Part shown: positions 42,599 to 53,609 of the stretch, one piece after another
Numbering within the stretch: position 1 is the first letter of the stretch
Layout of the letters: each line of letters starts with the position of its first letter
The notes under the pieces: model-generated
Database searches by the model: none
The model's input: only the letters and a program-made list of their open reading frames with translations
Told to the model about the DNA's origin: nothing
Translations under genes and position numbers: made by a program
Assembly (NCBI GenBank): GCA_036365145.1
Contig: JAEOAD010000013.1
Span: 44,953,001-45,017,000, forward strand
Source of the DNA: Orientallactaga sibirica
Taxonomy: Eukaryota; Chordata; Mammalia; Rodentia; Dipodidae
Direction: 5' to 3'
DNA length: 64,000 bases

Positions 42599-42740
42599 CC
42601 GGGCGTGGTGGCGCACGCCTTTAATCCCAGCACTGGCGAGAGTTCGAGGCCACCCTGAGAATAGTTAATTCCAGGTCAGCCTGGACCAGAGTGAGACCCT
42701 ACCTTGCAAAAACCAAAAAATAAAAATAAAAAAAAAAAAT
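42599..42740 (+). mobile_element. B1-type SINE with target-site duplication
   Basis: Sense B1 with the best preserved head in the window ('gccgggcgtggtggcgcacg') but a small internal deletion. 'aaaatagttgattta' flanks it on both sides, and the right flank is also the tail of the DIP beyond. Confidence 0.93.
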
Positions 42741-42943
42741 AGTTGATTTATTTGCAAGGAGAAAGAGAGAGGAGTACAAGAGAAAGAGAAAGAAAATGGG
42801 TACACCAGGGACTGTAGCCATTCAAAGGAAGTCCAGATGCATGCATCACTTTGTGCATCTGACTTTACATGGGTACTGGGGATAGAACCCAGATCATTAG
42901 GCTTTGCAGGCAAGTGCCTTAACTGCTGAGCCATCTCTCCATA
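42741..42943 (-). mobile_element. DIP-type SINE
   Basis: Inverted copy whose A-rich tail was the target of the B1 at 42599-42740. Confidence 0.88.
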
Positions 42944-43029
42944 GCAATTTTCTCATATTATATGTGCGTTCAATTGGTGTTTTTGTGTTTGTGGATGACA
43001 AGTTTAGGGGTTCGTGTGCACATATGTAC

Positions 43030-43315
43030 ACATTAACCCATCAAGGCCAGCAGAAAACATCACATGTCTTCATAGATCACTGGTTCCATTGTTTTCTCAG
43101 ACTGGTGTTTGACTGAACAGACAGCTCCCCAGTTCAGTAGACTAAAGGTCAGCTAGTCCAGAACCTTCCTGTCTCTACCTGCACAGCACTGGGCTTGCAG
43201 CTGCCCCAGTGCCGTGACACCCGGCTTTTAAGAGTGTTCTAAAGCTCCAAAGCCAAGTCCTCAAGCCTGTGAGGGAAAATGTTCATCAACTGAGATTTCT
43301 CCTCACTGCCTGGTT
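43030..43315 (+). repeat. Duplicate of 27525-27810
   Basis: Same orientation and roughly 90% alike by eye: 'cccatcaaggccagcagaaa', 'gtccagaaccttcctgtctc', 'ctccaaagccaagtcctcaa'. The right half has B4-like character ('ctgcacagcactggg'). Confidence 0.85.
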
Positions 43316-43353
43316 TTTTCTTATTAGTTGAACTTTCAAAAACCTTAAAAATA

Positions 43354-43550
43354 GGGCTGGAGGAATTGCTCAGTGGTTAATGCACTTGCCTGCAAAACCT
43401 AACGACTACGGTTTGATTCCCCAGTTCTCATATACAGCCAGATGCACAAAGTAGCCCATGCATCTGGCATTTGTTTGCAATAGTTGAGGCCATTCTGTCT
43501 CTCAGTTTTCAAATATATAACTAAATTTTAAAAAATGAATAAACTTTAAA
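43354..43550 (+). mobile_element. DIP-type SINE
   Basis: Sense copy with a short CT tract and an A/T-rich tail that contains 'aataaactttaaaaa'. Confidence 0.86.
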
Positions 43551-43559
43551 AAAAAACTT

Positions 43560-43945
43560 AAAATAGATTAGGGATGTTGCAGTTATTTACAGTGGTGCTG
43601 TGTATATAATACATTGTCAAAGCCTGGACCTGGAATTGACCCAAATCCTGTACATTAAAGGCTTGATCCTTAACAGAGCTCTTAGGAGATGGCAGAGGCT
43701 GCAGGAGGTGGCAGAGCCTAGAGGGAGAAAAGTCTGGAAGTCACTTGAGGGATGTCCTCAAGGGATTGTGGAACTTCAGTGCCCTTCTCTCTCTTTTCTT
43801 CCCGGCCATGAGGTAAGTGGTTTTCTCTACCATTTGCTTCTGTAGGAATGCGCTGCCTTGGCACAGGCCAAATACAATGGGGTTAAAGGACACGCTGGAA
43901 CCTCGAAATCTGAGTCAAAATAGAGCTTTCTTTCTCATCATCCCC
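43560..43945 (+). mobile_element. MaLR-type solo LTR (endogenous retrovirus-like remnant)
   Basis: Resembles the mammalian apparent LTR retrotransposons: 'gggatgtcctcaagggattg', 'ccggccatgaggtaagtgg', 'accatttgcttctgtagg' and an end like 'aaatctgagtcaaaatagag'. No internal coding region adjoins it, so it is a solo LTR. The subfamily is not resolved. Confidence 0.6.
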
Positions 43946-44015
43946 CCCCCCGGCAACACACATACATGTATGTGACTGTTCATGTTGAGGCTAGGGAAAC
44001 ATCTCAAGTGTTATT

Positions 44016-44226
44016 TGGGGGGTGTCAGGGGGAGAGGGAGAATGGGCGCACCAGCAGCCTCTCAGCTGCTGTGAAAGAACTCCAGATGCATGTGCCCCCT
44101 TGTGGGCAAGTGCAGCATTGCACCCTTGCATCACTGCATCTGGCTAAGTGTGGGACCTGGAGATTGGAACTGGCATTCTTAGGCTTAGCAGGCAGGTGCT
44201 TAAACTGCTAAGCCATCTGTCCAGCC
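44016..44226 (-). mobile_element. DIP-type SINE, long form
   Basis: Inverted copy with the extra 'gggcaagtgcagcattgcac' segment and a very short GA tract. Flanked by 'ctcaagtgttatt' on both sides (target duplication). Confidence 0.93.
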
Positions 44227-44254
44227 CTCAAGTGTTATTCTTCATCCACGTTTT

Positions 44255-44485
44255 TTAAAAATTTTTTTTTTATTTTAAAGAGAGCAAGCAAGAGAGCGCA
44301 AGAGAGAGAGAGAGAGAATTGGCACACCAGGACCTCAGCCACTGCAATTGAACTCCGGACACTTCCACCATCTTGTGGGCATGTGCAACCCTCACTTGCC
44401 TCACCTGTGTGCATCTGGCTTACGTGTGATCTAGAGAGTTGAACATGGGGGTCCTTAGGCTTCGCAGGCAAGTGCCTTAACCTCA
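44255..44485 (-). mobile_element. DIP-type SINE, long form, head missing
   Basis: Inverted. The middle is expanded ('cttgtgggcatgtgcaacc'), and the last about 20 head bases are lost at 44485. Probable target repeats 'tcatccac' and 'tcatctac'. Confidence 0.85.
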
Positions 44486-44487
44486 TC

Positions 44488-44600
44488 TACACTTTTTGAG
44501 ACTGGGTCTCTACTTGAACTCACCAAGGAGGTGAGATTGCCTGGCCTCAGGGATCCGCCTGCCTTCCGCTCTGCAGTGAAGGGATTATAAAGGCACAACA
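44488..44600 (-). mobile_element. Old B1-like monomer
   Basis: Inverted, strongly diverged: 'tttgagactgggtctctac' to 'gggattataaaggcacaac'. Confidence 0.55.
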
Positions 44601-45360
44601 CTGTCAGGGTTTTGCCGGGGAGGTCCAAGAAGGAAGATCAGAGACCAGAACCGTGGACTTTATGAATCACAATACTTTATGAATCTAGTCCAAACTGGAG
44701 CAGCTTCAGCCTTAAGAATAGGGGAATGGAAAGGAGATTGGGAGGAAGTGAGCTGAGTGATGCTGTGGACCAGCAGGAAGTGGGAACCTTCTGGTGCCCT
44801 CAGCGCAGCGCTTGTGTAAATTGAGATGTTGACTGGTGCACTACGAGGCTGCTGGCAGAGTTTCTGCCAGGGCCTCATGGCACGTGGTAGAACAGGGACC
44901 CGTGTCTTGACTGTAGTGGCTGTGGACAGAAAAGAAAATGTGCAAGAGAGAGAATGAGAAAGGGAGAAGTGGGAGAAACAGAAGGTGCATAGGCAAGAGG
45001 AGGGGTACAGACATGTGCAAGCTGGGGGGAGAAACAGGAAGGTAAAGGGAATATAGACACCTGTGCTGAAGTGGGGGACAGAAGGATGGAAAGGAGAGAG
45101 CAGCTTGCTAAGGAAGAACTTTGATGTCTCTTGGAGAATGGAGGGCTGGCCTGTGGGAGGGGCTGGAGGAGGTGTGAGCTCAAGGAACCAGGGTCCCTGT
45201 GGGCTGTGGTCCCTTTGAAGACTATCCCAGTTTGGAAGGGGAGGGAGCTCTGAGACTGGCAAGAACTCCAGGGTTTCTTTGTGCAGTGTGGGTCCTGTGG
45301 GCTGAACTCAGGTCTCATGCTTGCATGGAAGCACTTTACTGACAGCTATCTTCCCAGCCC
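44601..45360. other. Purine-rich unassigned interval
   Basis: Plus strand strongly enriched in A and G over 44900-45130, which keeps two overlapping minus-strand frames open (200 codons 45262-44660 and 147 codons 45318-44875). Their Ser/Pro/Leu-rich translation follows the composition and has no domain. 45291-45360 resembles a B4/tRNA-type fragment ('gaactcaggtctcatgcttg'). Confidence 0.45.
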
Positions 45361-45559
45361 CCAAAGGTTTTCATCTCAAAGAGGAATATCTGCTGAACTC
45401 AACTTTTTATTACAGGGGCAGAAGGCTTGCTGACACAAATATCACAATGAGGAAATATGTATAAAGTGTGTTTTGTGAGGTTTTTTTCCATAGACTCATA
45501 TAACCACCACAATTACAATGAAGATGCAAAAAGTTTTTTTGTTTGTTTGGGGTTTTTGT
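45361..45559. other. Old LINE-like fragment
   Basis: 45480-45530 ('catagactcatataaccacc') parallels 28875-28900. The rest is unassigned, ending in a GTTT-rich B1 tail. Confidence 0.35.
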
Positions 45560-45702
45560 TTGTTTGTTTGTTTTGTTTTGTTTCTGAGGTAGGGTCTCAC
45601 TCTGGCCCAGGCTGACCTGGAATTCACTATGTAGTCTCAGGGCAGCCTCGAACTCACAGCAATCCTCCTACCTCTGCCTCCCTAGTGCCACCATGCCCAG
45701 CC
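45560..45702 (-). mobile_element. B1-type SINE
   Basis: Inverted copy with a small deletion near the head ('gcctccctagtgccaccatg'). Confidence 0.88.
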
Positions 45703-45789
45703 ATAAAAGTTTGATTAACATGAAGAGCTCTGTTTTCCTTTTTCTTTTAATGATAATGTGAGTTAAAATTTATTGAGAATTTTCTGAGT

Positions 45790-46085
45790 GCCAAGCCCTT
45801 TCCTGGGCCTTTCTTCTTCTTTTTTATTGACCACTTCTATACTTACAGATAATAAACCATGATAATGCCCCCTCCCCCACCTTCCCCTTCACAACTCCAC
45901 TCTCCATCATATCCCCTCCCTCCATTAGTGTCTCTTTATTTTGATGTCATCATCTTTTCCTCCTATCATGAGGGTCTTGTGAAGGTAGTGCTAGGAACTG
46001 CGAGGTCATGGATATCAAGGCCAATTTCTATCTGGAAAATTGCATTGTAAGCAGTCCTACCCTTCCTTTGGCTCTTACATCCTTT
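45790..46085 (-). mobile_element. L1 3' end, antisense
   Basis: Begins with 'ttttttattgaccacttct', then pyrimidine-rich 'ctccactctccatcatatcc' and 'cttctttattttgatgtca'-type sequence. The reverse complement of a terminal L1 3' UTR like the sense one at 2500-2730. It abuts a second, different L1 3' UTR at 46090. Confidence 0.65.
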
Positions 46086-48141
46086 TTTTAAATTTTATTA
46101 TTAGATATGGACATATTTAGTATGTAAACAACACATGTTTGTACCATCCTTTCCCTGCTCCCTGCCCCTTTTCTGAAGAGGCCCTCCTCGTTGGGGTGCA
46201 GGTCAACTCCATGGAAACTGTGGGTCATGCATTGCGGGGGCAGCAGTCAGTCCATGGGGGAGAGACAATGTTCCTGTGCAAAATGTCCCAACTTGTGGCT
46301 CTTAACAATCTTTTCACCCCCTCTTCCGCAAAATTCCCTGAGTCATGTGGGGTGCATTTTAAGTCTACTTCAGTGATGAGCTCTTAGGAGCCTCTGAATC
46401 TCTGCTTTGGTAGGTGTTGAGTGTTCTCAGTGTCTGTCTCCTTCACCCTCGTGCTGACATCAGGTTCACCGAGAATGCAGCACTCTTGTTCATTTCCCCA
46501 ATTCCTCTGTGGTTTCAGCCAGGGTCAGGGTGGAGTGTGCTGGGTCATTTATCTCCTCAGGTCCTGCTCCCATCTGAAAAAAAGAAGCAGAATCTCCAAC
46601 GGAGAGTGAAGTCAGCACTGGTTAAATGGGATACCCATTATTTATTTAGAGAGAGTTTAAAGGGTGTAGACCCTCTTATAGGCCAAGATTAGTGGGAGCT
46701 TGACATTGGAAAGCACAAAATCATTATCTGGATATGATTCTGACTTGTTTCCCAGTTCCAGATAAGATTTCCTTTCCACTGAGTGGATCTGTTAGCCAAT
46801 CCAAGAGCAGTTGGTTACCCACCATGGCTGTGTGCCACTGTTGCACTTGTGTGAGCATCACGTCAGATTGTTTGCTTCTGAGTCACTTAGACTTTTGAGT
46901 TGCTTGGACAGATGTTGGCCACTTTCCTGCAGTAGCTCATGTAGAGCCTTCCAGCACTAGATGGGCTAATTGTCTGGGGACTGGCTCCCTTCTGGATTCC
47001 AACCAGGTCTCTCCATGGTCAGTGCCGACAGCACATGGTATCTTCAGCAGTAGGGTCTTACCACTAACCTCTGGTGGGTAATCAAGTGCCATGACAGAAG
47101 TCTGTCTTGTTTTTTTATGGAGATCTAGTAGGTCTCTCTGATCAACAGCTCATTGTGGATGTTAAGTGTGTCCCTAATACAGAGAATTATAGGCCAGTGC
47201 TGAGGGGAAAGAAAAAGACAGAAAAAAAAAGAGAAACAGGAGAAATTTAAGGTTAGGATTCATCTCACCCTTTCCAGGGTCCTTCAATTCAGGTGTTCCC
47301 CCTAGGATCCTGTTGAGGGTTCCACCTTGTAGTCTTAACTTCCAGGATATAGGATTCTATGGTACCAGTTCAATTTGGGTTCAGTTTTGTGCCCCCCCAA
47401 CCTTTCCTCTTCCCCCAAGCCCTACCCTCCCTGTTTTCCAAGCCTTGAGATGTCATTCAGGTATGTCAGCAACTCAGGCTGATCCAGGTTAGAAATGGGA
47501 GATGAGTAAGACCATGCGACAGTTGTCATTCTGGGATTGTGTAAGTTCACTTGGTATGATCTGTTCCAAGTTTGACCATTTTTCTACAAATTTCATTGTG
47601 TCATTTTTTCCTTACTGCTGAGTAGAATTCCATTGTGTAGATATACCACATCTTGATTATCCATTCATCCAATGATGGGCACCTGGGTTGATTCCAGTTC
47701 TTAGCCATTATGAATTGAGCAGCTATAAACATGGTTGTGCAAATATCTCTGAACTGAGGTGTGGAGCTTTTAGAGTAAATGCCCAGTAAGGAAATAACAG
47801 GGTCTGTTGGTAACTCTATATTCATCCTTTTCAGGAGTCTCCATATTGATTTCCATAGTGGTTGTACCAGCTTACATTCCCACCAACAGTGAATGAGGGT
47901 TCCTATTTATCCACAACCTCGCCAACATTTGTTTTCATTTGATTTTTTTAAATGTTTGCTATCCTTACTGGGGTAAGGCGGGATCTCATAGTTGTTTTAA
48001 TTTGCATTTCCCTAATAGGGATGTTGAACATTTTATTAAGTGTGTGTTAGCCATTTGTAATTCTTCCTCTGAGAACTCCCTATTCAGTTCTCTGCCCCAC
48101 TTCAAAAGTGGGTTGTTTGATTTTTTTATTGTTTAGTTTTT

Positions 48142-48359
48142 AAAAAATATTTTATTTTTCTTTATTTAGGAGAGAGAAATAGGTAGAGAGAAAAGGTGGG
48201 GGGGGGGAGAATGGGCATGCCAGGGCCTCCAGCCATTGCAAATGAACTCAAGATGTGCGCTCCCTTGTGCATCTGGCTTATATGGGTCCTGGGGAATCAA
48301 ACCTGGGTCCTTTGGCTATACAGGCAAGTACCTTAACCACTAAGCCATCTCTCCAGCCC
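48142..48359 (-). mobile_element. DIP-type SINE in L1 ORF2
   Basis: Full-length inverted copy with a G9 run after the GA tract. The target duplication 'attgtttagtttttt' is at about 48128-48142 and from 48360. Confidence 0.94.
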
Positions 48360-48470
48360 TATTGTTTAGTTTTTTGAGCTCTTTGTAGAGTCTAGATATT
48401 AGGCTTCTGTCAGTGGTATGGCTGGTGAAGATTTTCTCCCATTCAGTGGGTAGTCTATTGGCTCTTGCCA

Positions 48471-48607
48471 GGCTTGTTGGCACACGCCTTTAATCCCAGC
48501 ACTCAGGAGGCAGAGGTAGGAGGATCGCCATGAGTTCAAGGCCACCCTGAGACTACCTAGTGAATTCCAGGTCAGCCTGAGCTAAAGTGAGACCCTACCT
48601 CAGACCA
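48471..48607 (+). mobile_element. B1-type SINE at the L1 deletion junction
   Basis: Sense B1 that sits exactly where L1 ORF2 jumps from the C-terminal third to the linker before the reverse transcriptase. Its head follows 'attggctcttgccaggcttg'. Confidence 0.92.
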
Positions 48608-48610
48608 AAA

Positions 48611-48658
<48 letters not shown>

Positions 48659-48679
48659 AGAAAGAAAAGAGAGAGAGAG

Positions 48680-48729
<50 letters not shown>

Positions 48730-48745
48730 GAGGAAAGAAAGAGAC
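48608..48745. repeat. (GAAA)n purine tract
   Basis: Expanded tail of the B1 at 48471-48607 with a short (GA)n interruption near 48668-48683. Confidence 0.95.
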
Positions 48746-49951
48746 AACAACATCAGAAAAAAAAAATAGGTCTTCATCAATTTTTTAATTGTTTTCTTAG
48801 TTTCCAATTCATTAATTTCTGTTCTGACCTTGATTATTCCTTTCCATCTGGAGCTCTTTGGGTTGGACTTTTCTTGTTTTCCAGTGCCTTTAGGTGGCCA
48901 GTTAGGTTATTAATTTGGGATCTCTCTGTCTTTGTAATGAAGGCATTTAGTGCTATGAATTTTCCCCTTAGGACTGCCTTCATTGTGTCCCATAAGTTTT
49001 GGTAGTTTGTGTTTTCATTATCATTCAGTTCTAGGTATTTTACAATTTCTTTTTTCTTCCATGACCCATTCATTGTTTGAAAGTGTATTACTTAGTCTCT
49101 AGGAGCTGGTGGAGTTCTTGATGTGTCTCTTGTTAATGTCTAGCTTTAAAGCATTGTGATCTGACATGATGCAGGAAGTTACTTCAATTTTCCTAACTTT
49201 ATGGAGGCACACGTTATGGCCTAATATATGGTCAATTTTGGAGAAGGTTCCATGGGCTGCTGAGAAGAGTGTGTATTCTGTAGAGTTGGGGTGGAAAGTT
49301 CTGTAGACTATTAGGTCTAGTTGGTCTATGATGTTGTTAGCTCTATAATTTCCCTGTTGATTTTCTGCTTAGATGATCTGTCTATTGATGATAGTGGAGT
49401 ATTGAAGTCTCTGACTGTAAAGGTGTTGGTGTTTATTTCTGTTAAACTGTCAAGTAGATTTTGTTTTATAAACTGTGGTGCACCTGTGTTTGGCACATAT
49501 ATATTTATGATTGTGATGTGCTCATGTTGGATCTTTCCCTTGATGACTGAGAAGTGGCCTTCTTTGTCCTTTTTGATTACTTTTGGTTTGAAGTCTATTT
49601 TATCAGATATTAATATAACAACACCCACTTGTTTTTTATTTCCATTTGCTTGGAATATCATTTTCCATCCTTTCACTCAGGGGAGGTGTCTATCTTTAGT
49701 GGTGAGGTGGATTTCTTGAAGACAGTAGATAGAAGGGCCCAGTTTTTTGATCCACCCTGATAATCTGTGTCTTTTGATGTGTGAGTTAAGAACACTAATA
49801 TTTAAGGTTACTACTGTGAGGTTTGAATTAATCCCTGCCATGATGAGGTGTTTTAAAGGGTTTGGTGCTTTTTGTGTTTTGTATTATATTGAACCTGGTC
49901 TATTTTTGGTTATTGGGATCTTCTTGTTGGCTCTTGAGATTGGTTGTTTGA

Positions 49952-51180
49952 CTATTCTGTGTGGAGTATTCCCTCAAGCATTCTCTGTAGGTTTGGCTTT
50001 GTGTTCATATAATCACAGAGTTGACTTTCTTCATGGAAAGTTTTCCTTTCACCATCTATTATGAGAGATACTTTTGCTGTGTAGAGTAGCTTGGATTGGA
50101 AGCCATAGTTTTTAGACGTTGAAATGTTCCATTCCAGGGTTTCCATTGAGAAATCTGATGTAATTCTGATAGGATTGCCTTTGTATATTGTGAGTTGTTT
50201 CTCTCTTGATATTTTTAACACTCTCTTTCTTTGTTTTCATTGTTAACAGTTAAAAAAAAAAAAAGCCAGCACTAGGGAGGCAGAGGTAGGATCACCATGA
50301 GTTCAAGGCCACCCTGAGAATACAGAGTGAATTCCAGGTCAGCTTGGGCTGTCTGTTTGCTGTTCTGTGGGCTTCTTGTTATCTGCATGGGCCTTTCTTT
50401 TGAGAGATTCAGAAAATTTTCTTCAATAATGTTGTTGAATATGTTCTCTATTCCTCTGGCCTGGATTTCCGCTCCTTCTGGTATACTCATGATCTGGATG
50501 TTTGGTCATTTTAGGGTATCCTACAGTTACTTGTGTATTCTGTTCACTTGATTTTTTGAACTTAGCAAAGTTTTTGGCCTCCCAACCAATTTCCTCTATC
50601 TTGTTTTCCAGGTCAGAGGTTCTGTCTTCCACCTGAGTAATTCTGTTGGTGAGGGGTTCTAGAGAGGTTTTTATAATTTCTATATGATGTTTGATTTTCC
50701 GTTGTGTTGTTTTGCACTGTCTCCATCTCTTTTTTGAGGTTCAGTTTCAAGTTTGAGTTCTGATGTTCTTGATGCTTCCTGGAGTTCATTCTTACATTTG
50801 ATCAAGTCTTCATTAAGCTTAATCAACTGGTTGTTGAGATCTTCCATTTCTTGACTCATCTTCAATTTGTTCATATCTCTTTTGAGGGTTCTAACATTTT
50901 CTTCAATCAAGTTAAGCCTAATGTCAAAAGCTGAACAGTCTAAAAGATGATTCTGTTCAATTTCATTGATATGATTGTTGGTTCTTTGATGGTTTGCTTC
51001 CAGTTCAGTGATTCTTTTGATCAGGTTCTCATTGGTTGTTGTGTTTTCATTTTGGGAATGAATTGCTCTTGATTTCTCTGTGATTTCATTGGAGGCTTCC
51101 ATTGTAGGACTGGATGTCCTTGGTGGAGATCTCTCAGTTTTCTGACTTTTGTGGGCTTTTTTACATTGTTGTCTACCCAT
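49952..51180 (-). pseudogene. L1 ORF1 remnant
   Basis: Starts at ATG 51180 (MGRQQCKKAHKSQKTERSPP). The N-terminal and coiled-coil part is open for 166 codons with heptad-like Leu/Ile spacing and many 'NLIKRITELEANHQ'-type stretches. The middle shows 'MEDRTSDLENKIEEIGWEAK' and 'GIENIFNNIIEENFLNLSKE' (RNA-recognition region) in other frames. A truncated B1 at 50265-50350 interrupts it, and the C-terminal domain resumes as 'LKISREKQLTIYKGNPIRIT' to a stop at 49952. ORF1p is the trimeric RNA chaperone of the L1 particle. This copy is broken by the B1 and at least two frameshifts. Confidence 0.9.
50265..50350 (+). mobile_element. Truncated B1 in L1 ORF1
   Basis: Sense fragment lacking the head ('gccagcactagggaggcag' to 'ccaggtcagcttgggctg'). 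Preceded by an A13 run. Confidence 0.82.
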
Positions 51181-51189
51181 TTTAGAGAG

Positions 51190-51700
51190 ACTATTTTATT
51201 GAAGAGGAAGCAAGTTTTTGTCCTTTGGCCCGTGTACCCTCTGACTCAGGTGAACAGGGATGTTGGTACCCAGTGGCCAGTCAGGATACCAGAGCAAAAG
51301 GCCTGATTCTACAGCTCACACAGGGACCAGGCCTGCCCAAGCAGGCCACAATGGGACCTACCAGGATCAGGGAACTGGGAGGAACCAGGGAACAGGGATC
51401 TGGCCTACTAACTCCATGCCTCTGTGCCTGCACGTACAGTCCTGCGCAGGGAACCCGGATCAGGGAGAAATCTGGAAGTGGAGCTCTGACCTCCCCACTC
51501 CACACCCAACTGGGCACCCTCCTACACAGGGAATGAGGACCAGGGAGCTTGGTAGAACAGGGGAACAGGGGTCTGGCCTACTCACTCTGTGCCAATGTGC
51601 CTGCCTGCACACCATCCAGCACAGGGAGCCCAGACCAGGGAGCATGGAGGAGCCAGGAAGCAGAGATCTGGCTTACTTACTCTACACTGTGCCATCCATA
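51190..51700 (-). promoter_or_regulatory. L1 5' region with reiterated blocks
   Basis: GC-richer sequence immediately 5' of ORF1, containing a repeated block with 'agggaactgggaggaacc', 'acagggatctggcctact', 'cctctgtgcctgcac' near 51363-51470, again near 51537-51630 ('ggtctggcctactcactctg') and a third, shorter one near 51635-51690. Rodent L1 promoters are built of tandem monomers, and this layout is consistent with that. Promoter activity is inferred only from position. Confidence 0.5.
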
Positions 51701-52790
51701 GAGATGTTTCAGTGCTGGACACTCCTCTGTCACATCTTCTCAGCAGTATGGTGACTTTTGGATCATCCCAGTGGTCACTGCCATCTGAAATGAGAAGCTT
51801 CTCTAACCAAAAGTGAGAATAGCATTAATATATATGGGTATGGACATTAAGTAAAGTGCTTACAGGGATGTTTGGTGGGTATAATATATGCATTTAGCCA
51901 GACAAGAACATACTTTACACTCCTAAGGCTCACGACCTCCCCCACCATAGGCTTTTGATTAGGTTTTCAGTATCAGGCATGTATTCCCTCCCATAGAGTG
52001 GGCCTCCAGTCCAATTAGGAAGCAGTAGGTTGCCCCCATAACAGACTTGCCACTTTTAAACCCATTCCATCATTTGGCCTGGCTAGCCAAACTTGAGGCT
52101 TGCAGTATCCACTTTTGTCACTACTGATGGATTCTGTCTCTCATAGGGCTGCATGCAGGGCAGTTTTTTCCATCTTTCTGTCAGCTGGTCTACAGGAAGG
52201 AGATTTGCAGCACAGGCTCAGTTTGATTTTCTAGGTGACCTTGCCACCAAAGGCTGTGGAATCTTCAGCAATAGGGTCTTATCATTTATTCCTGGTGGGA
52301 AACCAAGAGCCTTATCAATAACCTGTAATGTTATAGGGGCATCAGGGACCTCCCTGGCCAACAACTACTGAAAGTATCCCATTCTTGACCCTGAAATTTT
52401 TCAAGTAATAGTCCATAGCTTCGGGGTGTGCCATTATCCAAAAATGTAGGTTATCATATGGCTTATTCACAATAACCTGAATTTTTTATTAACCCTCCCC
52501 AACTCTTCTTTTACTCAATCACTTCCTGTAACCTCACTTGGGCCATGGCACCCACAGTAATCTGTTTGTCTACTTACATATATACAATACCATGCCCTTA
52601 AGTCCATCCCTCTCTTCCCTCCCTTATAGTCCTTTTTTAACTTACTGGACTCTGCTACTGATTTTTAATCCGGCTCACACACAAATCTGAACATTTGTAA
52701 CTAGGATCCACATATGAGAGAGACCATGCAACGTTTGTCTTTTGGGGCCTCGGTTACCTCACTTAGTATGAATGATCCTTTCTAGAGCAG
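51701..52790 (-). mobile_element. Second L1, 3' part, antisense
   Basis: 3' UTR type sequence ('gagaagcttctctaaccaaa', 'cctccagtccaattaggaag', 'gtcagctggtctacaggaag') ending at 52690-52790 with the ORF2 end region ('ccacatatgagagagacc', 'ggttacctcacttagtat'). 5' truncated at about 52790. It abuts the 5' end of the preceding L1 without a recognisable poly-A between them. Confidence 0.75.
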
Positions 52791-53192
52791 ATATCCCATC
52801 GATACCACAAGAAAAGATAGCACACTGCCCAGTGCAAGATGTCCCACCTCCATTACATCTGCCAGTGCCCACGAGACATCACAAGGAAGTGGCACTCTAA
52901 ACATGAGTGCTGCTCTCCATGCTAGTCTGACAACCAGCTCCTGGAACATGGGAATAGACGCTGGGGATACTCCGAATGCCTCCAGCGTAAATTCAGAGAG
53001 TTCAGAAACCTTACCACTAAACAGTTGTCTTATAATACCTGTTTATAGCAATATCCCCACCCTCCCTTGCCACTATTGTGATTTCTGAAGATGAACCCTC
53101 ATAGACCTGTCTGGAGTTTTGGAAACTAAAGGGTGTTCTATAAATAAAATTACATGGTGTGTGCTTCAGGATTTTTTTACAAACTGATTATC

Positions 53193-53340
53193 GGTTGCAG
53201 AGATGGCTCAGCAGTTAAAGGCATGACTTCCATTCCCCACTTATCCACATAAAGCCAGATATACAAGTGGCACAAGCATTTGGATATAGAGGCAAGAAGC
53301 CTTAGTCAGCCCATACTCTTTGTAAAAGAAATATTTTTGA
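53193..53340 (+). mobile_element. Old DIP remnant shared with copy D
   Basis: Sense, much decayed ('gcagagatggctcagcagtt', 'acataaagccagatatacaa', tail 'gaaatatttttgaatatt'). The same insertion is at the same place in copy D (62822-63005), so it predates that duplication. Confidence 0.78.
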
Positions 53341-53424
53341 ATATTAGTGATGAAAAATGGATCATAGAGAAACTTAACTGATTTGTCTCATTTATGAAAG
53401 TTGTACTAATTTGAATACATCATT

Positions 53425-53572
53425 TTTTTTTTTGGAAGTATCATCTCACTCTGGCTCAGGCTGACCTGGAATTCACTCTGTAGTCTCGGGGTGGCCTTAA
53501 CACACGGTGATCCTCCCACCTCTGCCTCCCAAGTGCTGTAATTAAAGGTGTGCACCATGATGCCTGACTTTC
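53425..53572 (-). mobile_element. B1-type SINE private to copy C
   Basis: Inverted, near full length. Copy D lacks it at the equivalent site near 63080, so it inserted after the copies separated. Confidence 0.87.
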
Positions 53573-53609
53573 TTTCTTTTTTCTTTATCATTTCACTTGA
53601 GAATATGTG

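Larger units (their letters stand above)
47440..49841 (-). pseudogene. L1 ORF2 remnant (endonuclease and C-terminal part)
   Basis: Start MAGINSNLTVVTLNISVLNS at 49841, then HIKRHRLSGWI, CLQEIHLT, a TGA stop near 49680, KGWKMIFQANG, NIYVPNTGAPQFIKQ, VRDFNTPLSSIDRS and [19 protein letters not shown]. In the L1 endonuclease the usual TLNINGLN asparagine is Ser here, while the Glu of QE.HLT and the Asp of DFNTPLS are kept. After the gap: [41 protein letters not shown] (stop replacing Glu), HCWWECKLVQPLWKS, DPVISLLGIYSK, WIIKMWYIYTMEFYSAV. No FADD-type or other reverse transcriptase motif is present. Confidence 0.9.
46090..51700 (-). mobile_element. L1 with both ORFs, reverse transcriptase deleted
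   Basis: Autonomous-type LINE in reverse orientation. From right to left: a 5' region with reiterated blocks 51190-51700, ORF1 51180-49952, ORF2 start 49841, endonuclease and linker to about 48775, then a B1, then ORF2 C-terminal third from about 48480 to 47440, then a 3' UTR of about 1.3 kb to 46090. The central ORF2 region, including the whole reverse transcriptase domain, is missing. Intact L1s are normally 6-7 kb; the loss plus stops make this copy inactive. Three SINEs have inserted. Confidence 0.88.
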
